This document shows, piece by piece, positions 33,285 to 42,829 of a stretch of DNA of 64,000 bases. The notes below the pieces were generated by a model, which saw only the letters and a program-made list of their open reading frames with translations, did no database searches and had not been told where the DNA came from. The position numbers were made by a program, and so were the translations under genes. The first letter of the stretch is position 1; each line of letters opens with the position of its first letter. Source of the stretch: Pseudomonadota bacterium (GTDB taxonomy: Bacteria > Babelota > Babeliae > Babelales > CAIQNR01); contig JAIYDZ010000007.1 of assembly GCA_027487215.1 (NCBI GenBank), positions 1 through 64,000 of the forward strand, in the 5' to 3' direction.

Positions 33285-35594
33285 ATGGCTTACAAACGTG
33301 GGCAGATCCGATTTGTGCGCTTTTTGATGCAACGCACGGTGCGTCTTGTTCTATTATCACTCAGTGCATTTTTTAGTTCTCTTGCACTTTTAACCTTTCA
33401 TCACACCGATCCTTCCTGGCTTTTTTATACAACTGAATCGGTTGTGATCAAAAATTTGTTTGGTAGTTGGGGTGCGCACGGTGCCTCAGCGTTGATGTAT
33501 GTGTTTGGTTATGCAAGCGCGCTCATTCCGTTACTGTGTGTAGCTGCTTTTTGGTACACGTGGGAATATAAAACAATAAAAGAAGAGTGGGATCGCGTGA
33601 GTGCGTCACTCTGTCTTTTGCCGATAGTCAGCGGACTCTGTCATTTTTTTGGATGGGGTGCATTGGGGTATTTTATTCCTGGTGGCAGACTTGGCCAGAT
33701 TGTGTATTACACGTTTCGTGTGCATTTAGATAAAATACCGACCGCAATTGTACTTGCCAGTTTGTTGTTTGTATGTGCTGTTATTTTATCCCGAGAATCA
33801 TTTGTAGCGGTAATGCATGCAGTGTGGGCACTTTTACGACGTGCATATTTTTATTGTTATCGTAGTGCGCTTCCTGCGCTGCGAGCGGGTGAAAGTTTTT
33901 TACATGCAGTGGGTGCCAGAGTGAGGTTTTTGCTCGCACGAATACTTAACACTCTTCATCCAATTGATCCAAAAAATTCTCACTCTGAACGATTGCTTGA
34001 AAGCTCTACAGATCAAAGTCATCCGGCAGCACACACAGCACAAAAATTTAATCAAGATAATTTCTGGGATACCTATTTTGAGACACAATCTCCAACGGTG
34101 CAGGCAGTTCCTTCTGGGTTGCCGCATGCAATGGAGGTACCATCTCCCTCAAATCAACCGATCAAACCATTTGTAGTTCCTCACATGACTGAGCAACCGG
34201 TTATTAAAAAACCGTACAAAATTCCTACTCTCGATCTGCTCGCGCCTAGCGTGAAAGAAAGCGGGTATATCAATGCAGAAAATCATCGTTCTATGAGCCA
34301 AGCGCTTGAAGAAAAATTATCTCGATTTGGGGTAAGTGGAAAAGTGGTAAGTGTGCGGCCCGGACCTGTTATTACCTTGTTTGAATATGAACCGGACATT
34401 GATGCAAAAGTCAGTAAAATTCTTTCACTTTCTGATGATCTTGCGCTCGCGCTTGAAGCAATGAGCGTCAGAATTATTGCGCCTATTCCAGGGACTTCGC
34501 GCGTAGGGTTTGAAGTATCAAATAAAGAGCGTAAAGCAGTGTATTTGCGTGATATTTTACGCGCTCAATCGTTTCAAAAAACAAAAGCGATTATGCCGAT
34601 TGTGCTGGGTAAAGATACGGCGGGCGATGACGTGGTGGTTGATATGGTTGATATGCCCCACTTGCTTGTTGCCGGGTCAACTGGATCGGGTAAATCGGTG
34701 GCACTTAATACCTTACTTATCAGTCTTTTATATAAATTAACTCCAGAACAACTTCAACTTGTTATTATTGATCCTAAGCGTCTTGAGTTTGCTTCGTACC
34801 ATGATATTCCGCATCTTTTATTTCCTATTATTACCGATGGTCTTCGTGCGGCTCCGGTATTACATTGGTTAGTGCGTACCATGGAAAAACGTTATGAACA
34901 GATGGCTCAAGCGGGAGCGCGCAGTATCGTGGAATACAATCAGCTGTGTACCAAGCAGGGCGTTCCAACTCTGCCGTATATTGTTTTGATCATTGATGAG
35001 CTTGCAGATTTGATGATGGTGGCGCGTAAAGAGATTGAAGACAATATTGCACGTCTTGCGCAAATGGCGCGCGCTGCGGGGATTCATTTAATTGTGGCAA
35101 CTCAAAGACCTTCAGTCGATGTGCTTACCGGTGTCATTAAGGTTAACTTCTCAAGTCGCATGTCCTTTCGCGTAACTTCAAAAGTTGACTCGCGTACGGT
35201 ACTTGATGCGCTGGGCGCTGAAGCGTTACTGGGTAAAGGGGATATGCTCTTTTTAGATGCCCATAGTGCGCGTATGCGTCGTATTCACGGGGCCTATGTG
35301 ACTGATGCTGAAATTACGGCACTTGCTGACCATGTTCGTGCTCAACGCGCAGCAACCTATATTAATCTTGAAGACACCGTGGCAGCATACAATCAACAAA
35401 GTGACGATGGTGAAGAGCCGCTTTTAAAAGAAGTAGTTGCCTATTTAGACACGATTGATGAGGTATCCATTTCATTATTGCAGCGTCGTTTTAAAATTGG
35501 GTACAACCGTTCAGCACGTATTTTTGAAATCCTTGAGGCGCAAGGGAAAATACTTCCTTCATCAGGCGGAAAAACACGTAAAGTGATACGTTAA
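33285..35594 (+). CDS. ftsK: DNA translocase FtsK/SpoIIIE
   Basis: Pumps chromosomal DNA through the closing septum and assists dimer resolution. Four N-terminal membrane helices (to about residue 180) are followed by a short linker (to ~310). The RecA-like motor has Walker A AGSTGSGKS and Walker B YIVLIIDELADLM. The C-terminal gamma winged helix (SISLLQRRFKIGYNRSARI) binds KOPS-type sites. At 769 residues it resembles short-linker SpoIIIE types. Strong ribosome site AAGGGGAGAAGGG. Ends with a clear terminator. Confidence 0.96.
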   Translation: MAYKRGQIRFVRFLMQRTVRLVLLSLSAFFSSLALLTFHHTDPSWLFYTTESVVIKNLFGSWGAHGASALMYVFGYASALIPLLCVAAFWYTWEYKTIKEEWDRVSASLCLLPIVSGLCHFFGWGALGYFIPGGRLGQIVYYTFRVHLDKIPTAIVLASLLFVCAVILSRESFVAVMHAVWALLRRAYFYCYRSALPALRAGESFLHAVGARVRFLLARILNTLHPIDPKNSHSERLLESSTDQSHPAAHTAQKFNQDNFWDTYFETQSPTVQAVPSGLPHAMEVPSPSNQPIKPFVVPHMTEQPVIKKPYKIPTLDLLAPSVKESGYINAENHRSMSQALEEKLSRFGVSGKVVSVRPGPVITLFEYEPDIDAKVSKILSLSDDLALALEAMSVRIIAPIPGTSRVGFEVSNKERKAVYLRDILRAQSFQKTKAIMPIVLGKDTAGDDVVVDMVDMPHLLVAGSTGSGKSVALNTLLISLLYKLTPEQLQLVIIDPKRLEFASYHDIPHLLFPIITDGLRAAPVLHWLVRTMEKRYEQMAQAGARSIVEYNQLCTKQGVPTLPYIVLIIDELADLMMVARKEIEDNIARLAQMARAAGIHLIVATQRPSVDVLTGVIKVNFSSRMSFRVTSKVDSRTVLDALGAEALLGKGDMLFLDAHSARMRRIHGAYVTDAEITALADHVRAQRAATYINLEDTVAAYNQQSDDGEEPLLKEVVAYLDTIDEVSISLLQRRFKIGYNRSARIFEILEAQGKILPSSGGKTRKVIR

Positions 35595-35633
35595 CTTTTT
35601 TAGTAAAATAATTTAGTGAGCGTTATAAAATAA

Positions 35634-35663
35634 AAAAAGCCGGGTAATAACTCGGCTTTTTTA
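35634..35663 (+). terminator. ftsK terminator
   Basis: AAAAAGCCGGGT and ACTCGGCTTTTT form a 12-bp stem about AATA, followed by T. Confidence 0.87.
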
Positions 35664-35758
35664 GAATACACATTAATAAAGAAAGAGTTGTTGTGTTAAT
35701 CGCGTTTAGATTCTTTTGAAGGAAAGCATAGCGTAAGTTTTGCCCAAACAGCAGCCCA

Positions 35759-36064
35759 TCATTTATAAAAGGCATTGTTTTTAAATGAGCTGGTCGCAAC
35801 ATTATGTATCATGTTTAGGTTGCTGCCATGAGAGGAAACTGGAGTTTCTGCAAATATATTCTTTACTCCAAAAAATGATTCACTTATTAAGTCTTCTTCA
35901 TTTTCATTTTTATCAGAGATAGGTTGAAACTGTCTGTTTGAATTGAAAGCAACAAGTGAGACACTACTTTGTCTTCCTGACTTTGGTTCTTTTTCAAACG
36001 GCACGGCTGACTGTAAAGCAAGAGGTCCACTGAGCATAATAAAACTGAAATAATAACGGTTTAT
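35759..36064 (-). CDS. Possible small secreted protein with an ATA start
   Basis: An open frame of 92 residues begins at the ATG 36037, but that ATG lacks a ribosome site and cuts a hydrophobic segment. Extending upstream in frame gives ATA-AAC-CGT... (ATA at 36062-36064) just after AGGGG and after an in-frame TAG. This would give a good signal peptide (INRYYFSFIMLSGPLALQSA). Either a rare AUA start is used or an ATG has mutated and the gene is decaying. The mature part is polar, Ser/Asn/Glu-rich. Unrecognised. Confidence 0.4.
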   Translation of the reverse strand: MNRYYFSFIMLSGPLALQSAVPFEKEPKSGRQSSVSLVAFNSNRQFQPISDKNENEEDLISESFFGVKNIFAETPVSSHGSNLNMIHNVATSSFKNNAFYK

Positions 36065-36151
36065 GAAATTCCCCTAAGAAATCTGTTTTGATAGCAAGCA
36101 GTGTAGAGGATAAAGGGGATTTTGACAAAATAAACAGGTATGGATAAATAT

Positions 36152-36197
36152 AGTGCCGCGAAAATATATATGAGTTTTCGCGGCACTTATTTTTTTT
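36152..36197. terminator. Strong 13-bp hairpin with T-tract
   Basis: AGTGCCGCGAAAA (36152-36164) pairs perfectly with 36175-36187 and is followed on the plus strand by TATTTTTTTT. On the minus strand it lies 26 bases beyond the stop of the 36223-36765 gene and probably ends that transcript, though the T-run favours plus-strand reading. A plus-strand TTGACA at 36122 sits just before it. Confidence 0.7.
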
Positions 36198-36222
36198 AAG
36201 ATAAGAAAACTAAGGTTAATTG

Positions 36223-36765
36223 TTATTCCGGTTTAGTAGGAGTTTCAACGGTGACAGTCGTTACTGTTTTTTCTACTATCGGGAAAGTAGGGACAGTGAT
36301 TTTGGTATAAATGCTTTCAGCTGTTTCTTTAAGAGTGGTAACAAGGCCGGAGTTGCGTACAGAATGATACACAATTTCTGCACCTTTTACGGTGTGGCCG
36401 ACTTCTTTTTCTAAAAGCTTCCATACTTTTTGGTGATTAATAGTACCTGAACTGTTATCAGTTGGCTCATTGCGCGCGATTAAACTCGCTGCATACACTG
36501 CAAGGAGTTGGTTCTTTTCAGCGAGATCTGAAGTTTTAATAATTTCTTCAAGTGTGCGGATATCATCTGATTGTGTGGTGTCCTGTGAGGCGCCGACAGC
36601 TTGAAAATAGGCAAACGTTCCCATTCCAATTGCATACGGTCTGAATGACTTACTAAACACTGCCATGAGAGTGGCAACTCTTCCTGCAACTAGGGGAGCA
36701 ACGGCTTGGCAATTAAATGAAAGAAGTGAAATTGAAAGTAAAAGTGAGTAACGTAGGGTCTTCAT
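36223..36765 (-). CDS. Hypothetical secreted protein
   Basis: Unrecognised, 180 residues. A signal peptide (MKTLRYSLLLSISLLSFNCQA) leads into a hydrophobic segment (about 25-60), a helical Leu/Glu-rich part and a Thr/Val/Pro-rich tail (FPIVEKTVTTVTVETPTKPE). AACAGGAGAACTC precedes the ATG. Monocistronic between hairpin 36152-36197 and typA, about 120 bases from the typA stop. Confidence 0.68.
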   Translation of the reverse strand: MKTLRYSLLLSISLLSFNCQAVAPLVAGRVATLMAVFSKSFRPYAIGMGTFAYFQAVGASQDTTQSDDIRTLEEIIKTSDLAEKNQLLAVYAASLIARNEPTDNSSGTINHQKVWKLLEKEVGHTVKGAEIVYHSVRNSGLVTTLKETAESIYTKITVPTFPIVEKTVTTVTVETPTKPE

Positions 36766-36885
36766 GAGTTCTCCTGTTATGTACGGTATGCATTTTATCG
36801 ATGCAGAAGTATATAACAGGAGAATTTATTTGCAAACGTTTAGTGAATCATGTTTAAAGTGAATTCACTAGTGGTTAACTAAGAA

Positions 36886-38688
36886 CTATTTCTTCTTACG
36901 GAACGTAGGGTTCAACTCTTTTTTACGGAGACGAATAGTACGCGGTGTAATTTCAATAAGTTCGTCAGAGTTAATCCATTCCATAGACATTTCAAGAGGC
37001 ATAATACGTGCTGGAGCAAGTTTGATTGCATCATCTTTTCCAGAAGAACGCATGTTGCTCAATTTTTTTTCTTTACATGGGTTGACATCAAGGTCGTTCT
37101 CACGAGAGTGTTCCCCGATGATCATACCAGCGTAAATTTCTATTCCTGGTTCGATAAACAGATCGCCACGAGCTTGTAATGAATCAAGTGCATAACCAGT
37201 AGCAGAACCGCGTTCCATAGAAACGAGTGCTCCCCGAACACGTGAAGGAATTTCACCTTTGTACGGTTCATAGCCATGGAACATAGTGTTAATAACACCA
37301 GTACCACGAGTTTCTGTTAAGAACTGGTTTCTGAAACCAAGAAGACCGCGTGAAGGAACAGTGAATTCCATACGTACGCGTCCGCTATCAAGATTTTCAA
37401 GTTGTTTTAACTCACCTTTACGGATACCCAAGTGTTCGATAATTACCCCTTGGAACTGTTCACCAACGTCAATAATTGCATATTCCATCGGTTCAAGTTT
37501 TTTGCCATCGACTGTTTTGTAAATAACTTCAGGTGCTGAAACTTGCATTTCAAAACCTTCACGACGCATTGTTTCAAGCAAAATACCAAGGTGCAACTGA
37601 CCACGACCTGATACTTTGAAAGATTCAGGAGTGTTGGTTGGTTCAACGCGTAATGCAACGTTTGTTTTTAATTCTTTTTCAAGACGGTCTTTAATGTGAC
37701 GTGAAGTCAATAATTTACCGTCTTGTCCGTTAAACGGAGAATCGTTTACAGAAAGGTAGATAGAAACAGTTGGTTCGTCAATTGCTACGTATGCACATGG
37801 CATTGGTTTATCAACGGTACATAAGGTTGATCCAATTTCAATGTGCTCACAACCAGCAACTGCTACCACATCTCCAAATGAAACTTCTTGAGCTTCGATT
37901 TTTGAAAGACCGTGGAAGGTATATAATTTTGTCGATTTCATCGGTTTGCTGACAACATCTTTGTAGCAATAGATGAACTGTTCGCCTACTTTAAGCGATC
38001 CGCTTTTTACACGACCGATTGCAATCGTTCCTAAAAAGTCAGAGTAGTCAATGTTGGTAACCAAAATTTGAAGACCATCAACCTGTTCTTCTGGAGCTGG
38101 AACGGTGTTGATAATCGCATCAAAAATTGCTTGCATATCAGTTGTTTGGATTTTTGGATCGGTAGTTGCAAACCCGTTTCTTCCTGAACCGTAAAGGATA
38201 GGAAAATCGAGTTGGCTTTCATGCTTTACCAAATCTAAGAAAAGATCATGAATCAAAGATTCAGTCTTTTCAATGTCCGCATCTTTTCTATCAATTTTGT
38301 TGATAAAAACAATTGGCTTTAAGTTTAAAGCAAGTGCTTTTTGAAGTACAAAACGTGTACCAGGAAGCACACCTTCAGCAGCATCAACAAGGAGCAAGAA
38401 TCCTTCAACCATCTGCAAAGTACGTTCTACTTCACCGCCAAAGTCAGCGTGACCAGGAGTATCCACGATGTTAATGTGGTAGTCTTTGTAAGTAATACCG
38501 GTATTTTTTGCCAGAATGGTAATACCACGTTCACGTTCAAGATCCTGGGAATCCATCACGCGATCGGCCATTTTTTCTGAATTTAATGTTCCAGATTGTT
38601 GTAAAAGTTTATCTACAAGGGTCGTTTTGCCATGATCCACGTGTGCAATGATGGCAATATTTCTAATATTTGAACGGACTTTTTTCAT
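36886..38688 (-). CDS. typA: Ribosome-associated GTPase TypA/BipA
   Basis: Translational GTPase that assists 50S assembly and stress adaptation. G1 is AHVDHGKTT, G3 DTPGHADFGGE and G4 NKID. The family-specific C-terminal domain contains SRGLLGFRNQFLTETRGTG and the end ELIEITPRTIRLRKKEL. At 600 residues it is of normal size. AGGTAAGGT precedes the ATG. Standalone on the minus strand. Confidence 0.96.
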   Translation of the reverse strand: MKKVRSNIRNIAIIAHVDHGKTTLVDKLLQQSGTLNSEKMADRVMDSQDLERERGITILAKNTGITYKDYHINIVDTPGHADFGGEVERTLQMVEGFLLLVDAAEGVLPGTRFVLQKALALNLKPIVFINKIDRKDADIEKTESLIHDLFLDLVKHESQLDFPILYGSGRNGFATTDPKIQTTDMQAIFDAIINTVPAPEEQVDGLQILVTNIDYSDFLGTIAIGRVKSGSLKVGEQFIYCYKDVVSKPMKSTKLYTFHGLSKIEAQEVSFGDVVAVAGCEHIEIGSTLCTVDKPMPCAYVAIDEPTVSIYLSVNDSPFNGQDGKLLTSRHIKDRLEKELKTNVALRVEPTNTPESFKVSGRGQLHLGILLETMRREGFEMQVSAPEVIYKTVDGKKLEPMEYAIIDVGEQFQGVIIEHLGIRKGELKQLENLDSGRVRMEFTVPSRGLLGFRNQFLTETRGTGVINTMFHGYEPYKGEIPSRVRGALVSMERGSATGYALDSLQARGDLFIEPGIEIYAGMIIGEHSRENDLDVNPCKEKKLSNMRSSGKDDAIKLAPARIMPLEMSMEWINSDELIEITPRTIRLRKKELNPTFRKKK

Positions 38689-38808
38689 AGTACCTTACCT
38701 AAAACCGGGTTACTTCTAATTTTTTTAGAGACTATCTCCACTTAAGGACACCGGTATTTAGTGTATGCAAAGGGGTCAATCAAGTCAAATTGGGTTCTCT
38801 ATAAGCGT

Positions 38809-39642
38809 TTAAAGGGTGACGGTAATGTCAGGATTTTTTTCAGATTGGTCGCCTCGACCTTCTTCAAGTCTTTCTTGCGCATCCCATTTAGCCTGTCGTT
38901 TTTTGATAAGTTCTAAATCTTGCTCATCAAGAAACTCAAAAAGATTGAAGGTGCTTTTTGAGTTAAGAGATGCTCTTTTAATGTTTGATGGTTCCTCGCA
39001 AGGGAGAGGTTTTAACGGTAATTGTAAAAACAGGGCAGTAAGTTCTTTCTTTAAAACTGAATTGGAGAGTTTTACAGGAGAAGTTGCTTTTAAAGGCACT
39101 AATTTAAGGGTGCACCAATGAATATTTTTTTTTAAAGGGTCGTCGTGGTTGCCGGGAGTACCAGGTCCTTTTGGTTCAGGAGGAAATAAGTGAGGTTTTT
39201 CTTGTTTTTTGGGTTCTAATTTTTTACGTGGCAGGCAATGTTCTTTTCGATCTCCATCTAAATCAGCATAGTCTTCTTCTTCTGAGGTAGAGCTACTATC
39301 TATTTCATATTCTTCATCAGAACCACTTTCTATTTCCTCTTCTTCTTCTTCTTTATCCAGGGAGGTTGTATTTTTAAGGTGATCGTTGCAGAGCTTTACA
39401 TAGTTATAAAACTTCTTTTCGATGTCTGCCTTTTTTTCTTCTAAAGCAGTTCTTTCCGGGCAGTTGGGAGCTAACTTTTTTAGAGTTTGAGAAAGAGTGG
39501 AAAGTATTTTTTTTGTTTTTTTTATTTGGTTTAGCATTCTTAATTTATCAGGTTTTTTTTCAAGTTTTTGGTCTAAATGTTCAACAAGTGATGCGTTAAG
39601 AGAGGTGAGAAGTATGAAATTAAGAAGCAGTAATTTGTTCAT
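38809..39642 (-). CDS. Hypothetical secreted acidic protein
   Basis: Unrecognised. A short signal peptide (MNKLLLLNFILLTSLNA) is followed by a Lys/Leu coiled-coil segment (about 20-95). Then come a strongly acidic low-complexity region (Glu/Ser/Asp, 100-135), a Pro/Lys linker and a C-terminal part. CCGGAGAA precedes the ATG. The acidic/basic patchwork resembles the other secreted low-complexity proteins at 45-57 kb. A Phe-Glu-rich helix (FNLFEFLDEQDLELI) near the end could be a binding motif. The 39643-39915 gap holds only A/T-rich sequence. Confidence 0.68.
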   Translation of the reverse strand: MNKLLLLNFILLTSLNASLVEHLDQKLEKKPDKLRMLNQIKKTKKILSTLSQTLKKLAPNCPERTALEEKKADIEKKFYNYVKLCNDHLKNTTSLDKEEEEEEIESGSDEEYEIDSSSTSEEEDYADLDGDRKEHCLPRKKLEPKKQEKPHLFPPEPKGPGTPGNHDDPLKKNIHWCTLKLVPLKATSPVKLSNSVLKKELTALFLQLPLKPLPCEEPSNIKRASLNSKSTFNLFEFLDEQDLELIKKRQAKWDAQERLEEGRGDQSEKNPDITVTL

Positions 39643-39915
39643 TCATTTCTCCGGTTTTTAATAATATCTATTTTATGTGCACCTAGGATATCCAAATAAT
39701 TGAACTGAGGGTAATAAAATTGGTCCGAAATTTTTAAAAAGAGTGGAAAAAATTTTACAGAAAAGAAAAAAAAATATTTTTTATATAACTTTAAATGAGC
39801 TTTTTTGATCGTTTTGAGCTTAAAGTTGCTTGACAAATGTGCAAAAACAATTCATGTTCTGGACCAACACTAATAACTATTTTTATTATTTGCCAAATAA
39901 ACGGAGAACTAAAGA

Positions 39916-41325
39916 ATGCATCTTGATGTCGCCTTTTTGCAGAACGCAGTGCAAGACGCCCAGGTTGCACAGGGTCAACTTGAGAGTGAAGTAACATTTT
40001 CTCTTGATTCTCGTACTATCACTGAATCTCAAATTTTTGTTCCGGTTAAAGGAGAAAAAGTTGATGGTCATGATTATATTGAGCGGGCGCTGGAAAAAGG
40101 GCACGGCACGTTTGTAGCTCGTGATCTGTTTTCTTCGTTATCTTCAATTTTTAAAAAATTTCCTCTTAAAGTAGTTATTGTGGTTGATAGCCCTCAAGAA
40201 GCACTTTTTAAACTTGCTGCTGCATGGAGAGCTCAATTTAGATTTCCTATCATTGCAGTAACAGGGTCTGTTGGTAAAACCTCTACCAAGTTATTAGTAG
40301 CAGCTATTTTAAAAGCTGCCGGTAAAAACTGTTTTTCTTCGTGTGGCAACCAAAATACCTTGTTTGGTGTTGCGCTTAATATTGTCCAATTGACCTCTTA
40401 TCATGAAAGTGCCGTGTTTGAAATAGGCATTAGTAAGCAGGGTGAAATGGCAAAAATTGTGGAGCTGTTACAACCTACCACTGCCATTATTACCTGTATT
40501 GGTCATTCTCACATGGAAGGACTGGGTTCGCTTGCGGGCATTGCGTCTGAAAAGCGAGATATATTCAAATTTTTCAAAGAGGACAGCATTGGCATCGTTA
40601 ATGGCGACCAACCTCTTTTAAACACCGTGGGATACACTCATCCAGTTATTAGATTTGGACAAAAGACCACTAATCAGGTTCAGGCACGTAAAATTAAAGT
40701 GAATGATGAATCTATTTCCTGTGTTTTAAAAATTTACGGAAAACGTTATGACGTAACGGTTCCGGGAAACCATCAAGGTCAGCTCAATAATATTTTAGCA
40801 GCTGCGGCTGTGACTCATTATTTGGGTGTTGATCCTTTAGTTATTATTGAGACGGTTCAAAAACCTCTTATTAAAGAACGGCGTTTTGAATCATGCAAAC
40901 TAAAAGACCATAAGGGCATTCTTATTGATGATGCTTATAACGCATCTCCTGAAAGCATGAAGGCGGCTCTTTTGGCTTTGCAGTCACTTAAAAGCTCTGG
41001 TAAAAAAATTGCCGTGCTTGGTGATATGCTTGAACTTGGCGGTACCAGTGCCTTTTGGCATCGTCAGATTGGGAGGTTTTTGCGCAAGATTACTACCCTT
41101 GAACACTTGATTCTTGTGGGTAACGAGGTACACTGGACTCATAAAACTGCTCCTGTAGGGCTTGATATAAAGATTGTCCCGTCATGGAAGGAGGCAGTTG
41201 ATACCTTGCGCGAAACACTTAAAGATGAATCTGTGGTGTTAGTAAAGGGTTCAAATGGCGTTAAGTTGTCGTTTTTAGTTAAAGAGTTTGTCGATACCGA
41301 GCAAAGTGTTAAGAATGCAGAATGA
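39916..41325 (+). CDS. murF: UDP-MurNAc-tripeptide:D-Ala-D-Ala ligase MurF
   Basis: Adds D-Ala-D-Ala to the UDP-MurNAc-tripeptide, the last cytoplasmic step of peptidoglycan precursor assembly. The N-terminal substrate domain is followed by the ATP loop AVTGSVGKTSTK. The Mur ligase centre (CGNQNTLFGVALN; FEIGISKQGEMAKI) and the C-terminal domain with DDAYNASPESMKAAL come next. 469 residues, standard. CGGAG precedes the ATG. Its last bases overlap the start of rsmH, an arrangement recalling the dcw cell-wall cluster though murE, mraY and others are absent here. Confidence 0.95.
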   Translation: MHLDVAFLQNAVQDAQVAQGQLESEVTFSLDSRTITESQIFVPVKGEKVDGHDYIERALEKGHGTFVARDLFSSLSSIFKKFPLKVVIVVDSPQEALFKLAAAWRAQFRFPIIAVTGSVGKTSTKLLVAAILKAAGKNCFSSCGNQNTLFGVALNIVQLTSYHESAVFEIGISKQGEMAKIVELLQPTTAIITCIGHSHMEGLGSLAGIASEKRDIFKFFKEDSIGIVNGDQPLLNTVGYTHPVIRFGQKTTNQVQARKIKVNDESISCVLKIYGKRYDVTVPGNHQGQLNNILAAAAVTHYLGVDPLVIIETVQKPLIKERRFESCKLKDHKGILIDDAYNASPESMKAALLALQSLKSSGKKIAVLGDMLELGGTSAFWHRQIGRFLRKITTLEHLILVGNEVHWTHKTAPVGLDIKIVPSWKEAVDTLRETLKDESVVLVKGSNGVKLSFLVKEFVDTEQSVKNAE

Positions 41326-42214
41326 AGCAATGGTTGAAAAACCCTATCATATTCCGGTCCTCGTTAATGAAGTTATTGAAGGGCTCGCTCTGAAAGATAA
41401 CGGAGTCTATCTTGATGTGACTTTTGGTGGTGGGGGGCATTCCCGTGCACTGCTTGAAGCAAATAAGACTATCAAAGTAGTGGGACTCGATTGGGACGAG
41501 AATGCAATTAACAATGCTGAGCAGTATCGTGAACAGTATGGCGACAGGCTACAAATCATTTGGGGAAGCTTTGCTCATCTTTATAAATTGATTCGTAAAC
41601 ATAAATTAAAAAAGTTTGATGGTATTCTTGCTGACTTTGGTACATCTCACTATCAAATTTTTGAACGACATGGTTTTTCAGTACATCGTGATACGCCACT
41701 TGATATGCGTATGTCACTTTCGCATTTTAAAATAACTGCGGCTGATATTATTAACTATGGCACTGCTGAAGAGTTGCGTGAAATTTTTTGGACCTATGGT
41801 GAAGAGCGTCACACAAAAAAAATAGTATTTGCTATTTGTGAAGCGCGTAAAAAGAAAAAAATTACTACAACGTTTGCGCTTGCAAAATTGATAGCAGACA
41901 CCATTGGTTCAGGCGGAAGAATTCATCCGGCAACAAAAGTGTTTCAAGCGTTACGTATTTTTGTAAATAAAGAGTTGGATAACATTACTGCATTTCTACC
42001 TGTCGCCACCGATGCGCTTGCGTCAGATGGACGTTTGGTGTGTATTAGTTTCCATTCTTTAGAAGATAGATTGGTAAAACAGTTCTTCCAAGAACAGGTA
42101 AGAAATGGCATGGGAACGATGCCTTCAAAGAGATCAATTACCGCAACCGATGAAGAAATTTCTCTCAATGCTGCATCACGTTCTGCAAAATTAAGGGTTT
42201 TTGAGAAAAAATAG
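41315..42214 (+). CDS. rsmH: 16S rRNA m4C1402 methyltransferase RsmH (MraW)
   Basis: Methylates N4 of C1402 in 16S rRNA using S-adenosylmethionine. The SAM loop is YLDVTFGGGGHSRALL. The family blocks LADFGTSHYQ (usual LGVSS variant changed), RGFS-like HGFSVHRDTPLDMRMS and ALRIFVNKELD are visible, ending with SFHSLEDRLVKQFF. The start is either ATG 41315 (overlapping the murF stop by 11 bases) or ATG 41330; I chose 41315. 299 residues, normal. Confidence 0.93.
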   Translation: MQNEAMVEKPYHIPVLVNEVIEGLALKDNGVYLDVTFGGGGHSRALLEANKTIKVVGLDWDENAINNAEQYREQYGDRLQIIWGSFAHLYKLIRKHKLKKFDGILADFGTSHYQIFERHGFSVHRDTPLDMRMSLSHFKITAADIINYGTAEELREIFWTYGEERHTKKIVFAICEARKKKKITTTFALAKLIADTIGSGGRIHPATKVFQALRIFVNKELDNITAFLPVATDALASDGRLVCISFHSLEDRLVKQFFQEQVRNGMGTMPSKRSITATDEEISLNAASRSAKLRVFEKK

Positions 42215-42224
42215 GCCAGATTAT

Positions 42225-42253
42225 TTGACAAAAACGAACGCTCTTATTACATT
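42225..42253 (+). promoter_or_regulatory. Probable spoVG promoter
   Basis: TTGACA (42225-42230), a 17-base spacer and TACATT (42248-42253), in the short gap after rsmH. Confidence 0.5.
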
Positions 42254-42317
42254 AAGGGCAACAAGTTAGAGAGAACCGATCAAGTTCGGACTACACACGT
42301 TGCTGAGGATGCTAAGG

Positions 42318-42617
42318 ATGGTAATAACCGAAGTTAAGATTTACGCAGCGAGAGAAAAAAGTGGTAGACTTAAGGCTTATGCGACGATTGTGTTTGACAA
42401 TGCGTTCATCGTAAGAGATCTTAAGATTATCGAAGGCGAAAAGGGTCTCTTTGTTTCAATGCCATCACGTCCACGAAAAGATGGTTCTTTTAGAGATATA
42501 GCGCATCCGCTTAATGCAGAGATGAGAAAGCATATCGAAGAAAGCGTGGTAGCTGAATACAAGAATATGAGTGAATCAACTCCTACTGCAGAGTTAGCAG
42601 ACGAGCCAGCTGATTGA
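42318..42617 (+). CDS. spoVG: SpoVG family regulator
   Basis: A small nucleic-acid-binding protein found in many bacteria, where it affects cell-envelope and virulence gene expression. The typical frame (VITEVKIYAA..., AYATIVFDNAFIVRDLKIIEGEKGLFVSMPSR...DIAHPLNAEMR) is clear. It has 99 residues including an acidic C-terminal extension. Several in-frame starts exist (42300 TTG, 42309 ATG, 42318 ATG); I took the last, which starts at the conserved region. tRNA-Gln follows 44 bases later. Confidence 0.88.
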   Translation: MVITEVKIYAAREKSGRLKAYATIVFDNAFIVRDLKIIEGEKGLFVSMPSRPRKDGSFRDIAHPLNAEMRKHIEESVVAEYKNMSESTPTAELADEPAD

Positions 42618-42661
42618 TCATCCAGTATTCGCGATAAAAAGAGTAGTTTGAAAAAAATTTT

Positions 42662-42736
42662 TGGGGCGTAGCCAAGCGGTAAGGCACCAGGTTTTGGTCC
42701 TGGCACCCGGAGGTTCGAATCCTTCCGCCCCAGCCA
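42662..42736 (+). tRNA. trnQ: tRNA-Gln (anticodon UUG), CCA encoded
   Basis: The acceptor stem TGGGGCG pairs with CGCCCCA (42726-42732), then discriminator G and encoded CCA. The anticodon stem CCAGG/CCTGG encloses the loop TTTTGGT with anticodon TTG. The T-arm has GGTTCGAATC. A palindrome (42740-42765) and a terminator follow. Confidence 0.96.
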
Positions 42737-42768
42737 GATTTACATTGTAATAATTGCAATGTAATTTT

Positions 42769-42800
42769 AAAAATACCGATTTTTCTTCGGTATTTTTTTT
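42769..42800 (+). terminator. tRNA-Gln terminator
   Basis: AAAAATACCGA and TCGGTATTTTT form an 11-bp stem about a T-rich loop, followed by more T. A preceding inverted repeat (TTACATTG / CAATGTAA, 42740-42765) may form a separate hairpin. Confidence 0.8.
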
Positions 42801-42829
42801 AATATTAATTATTATATAGGGGATTTCTC

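Noticed and set aside
36122-36197. Small RNA with promoter TTGACA and terminator hairpin
   Set aside because: No clear -10 at good spacing and the transcript would be only the hairpin itself.
39639-39836. 65-codon minus-strand frame upstream of the 38809 gene
   Set aside because: Very A/T-rich, no ribosome site, and it overlaps the leader of the real gene.
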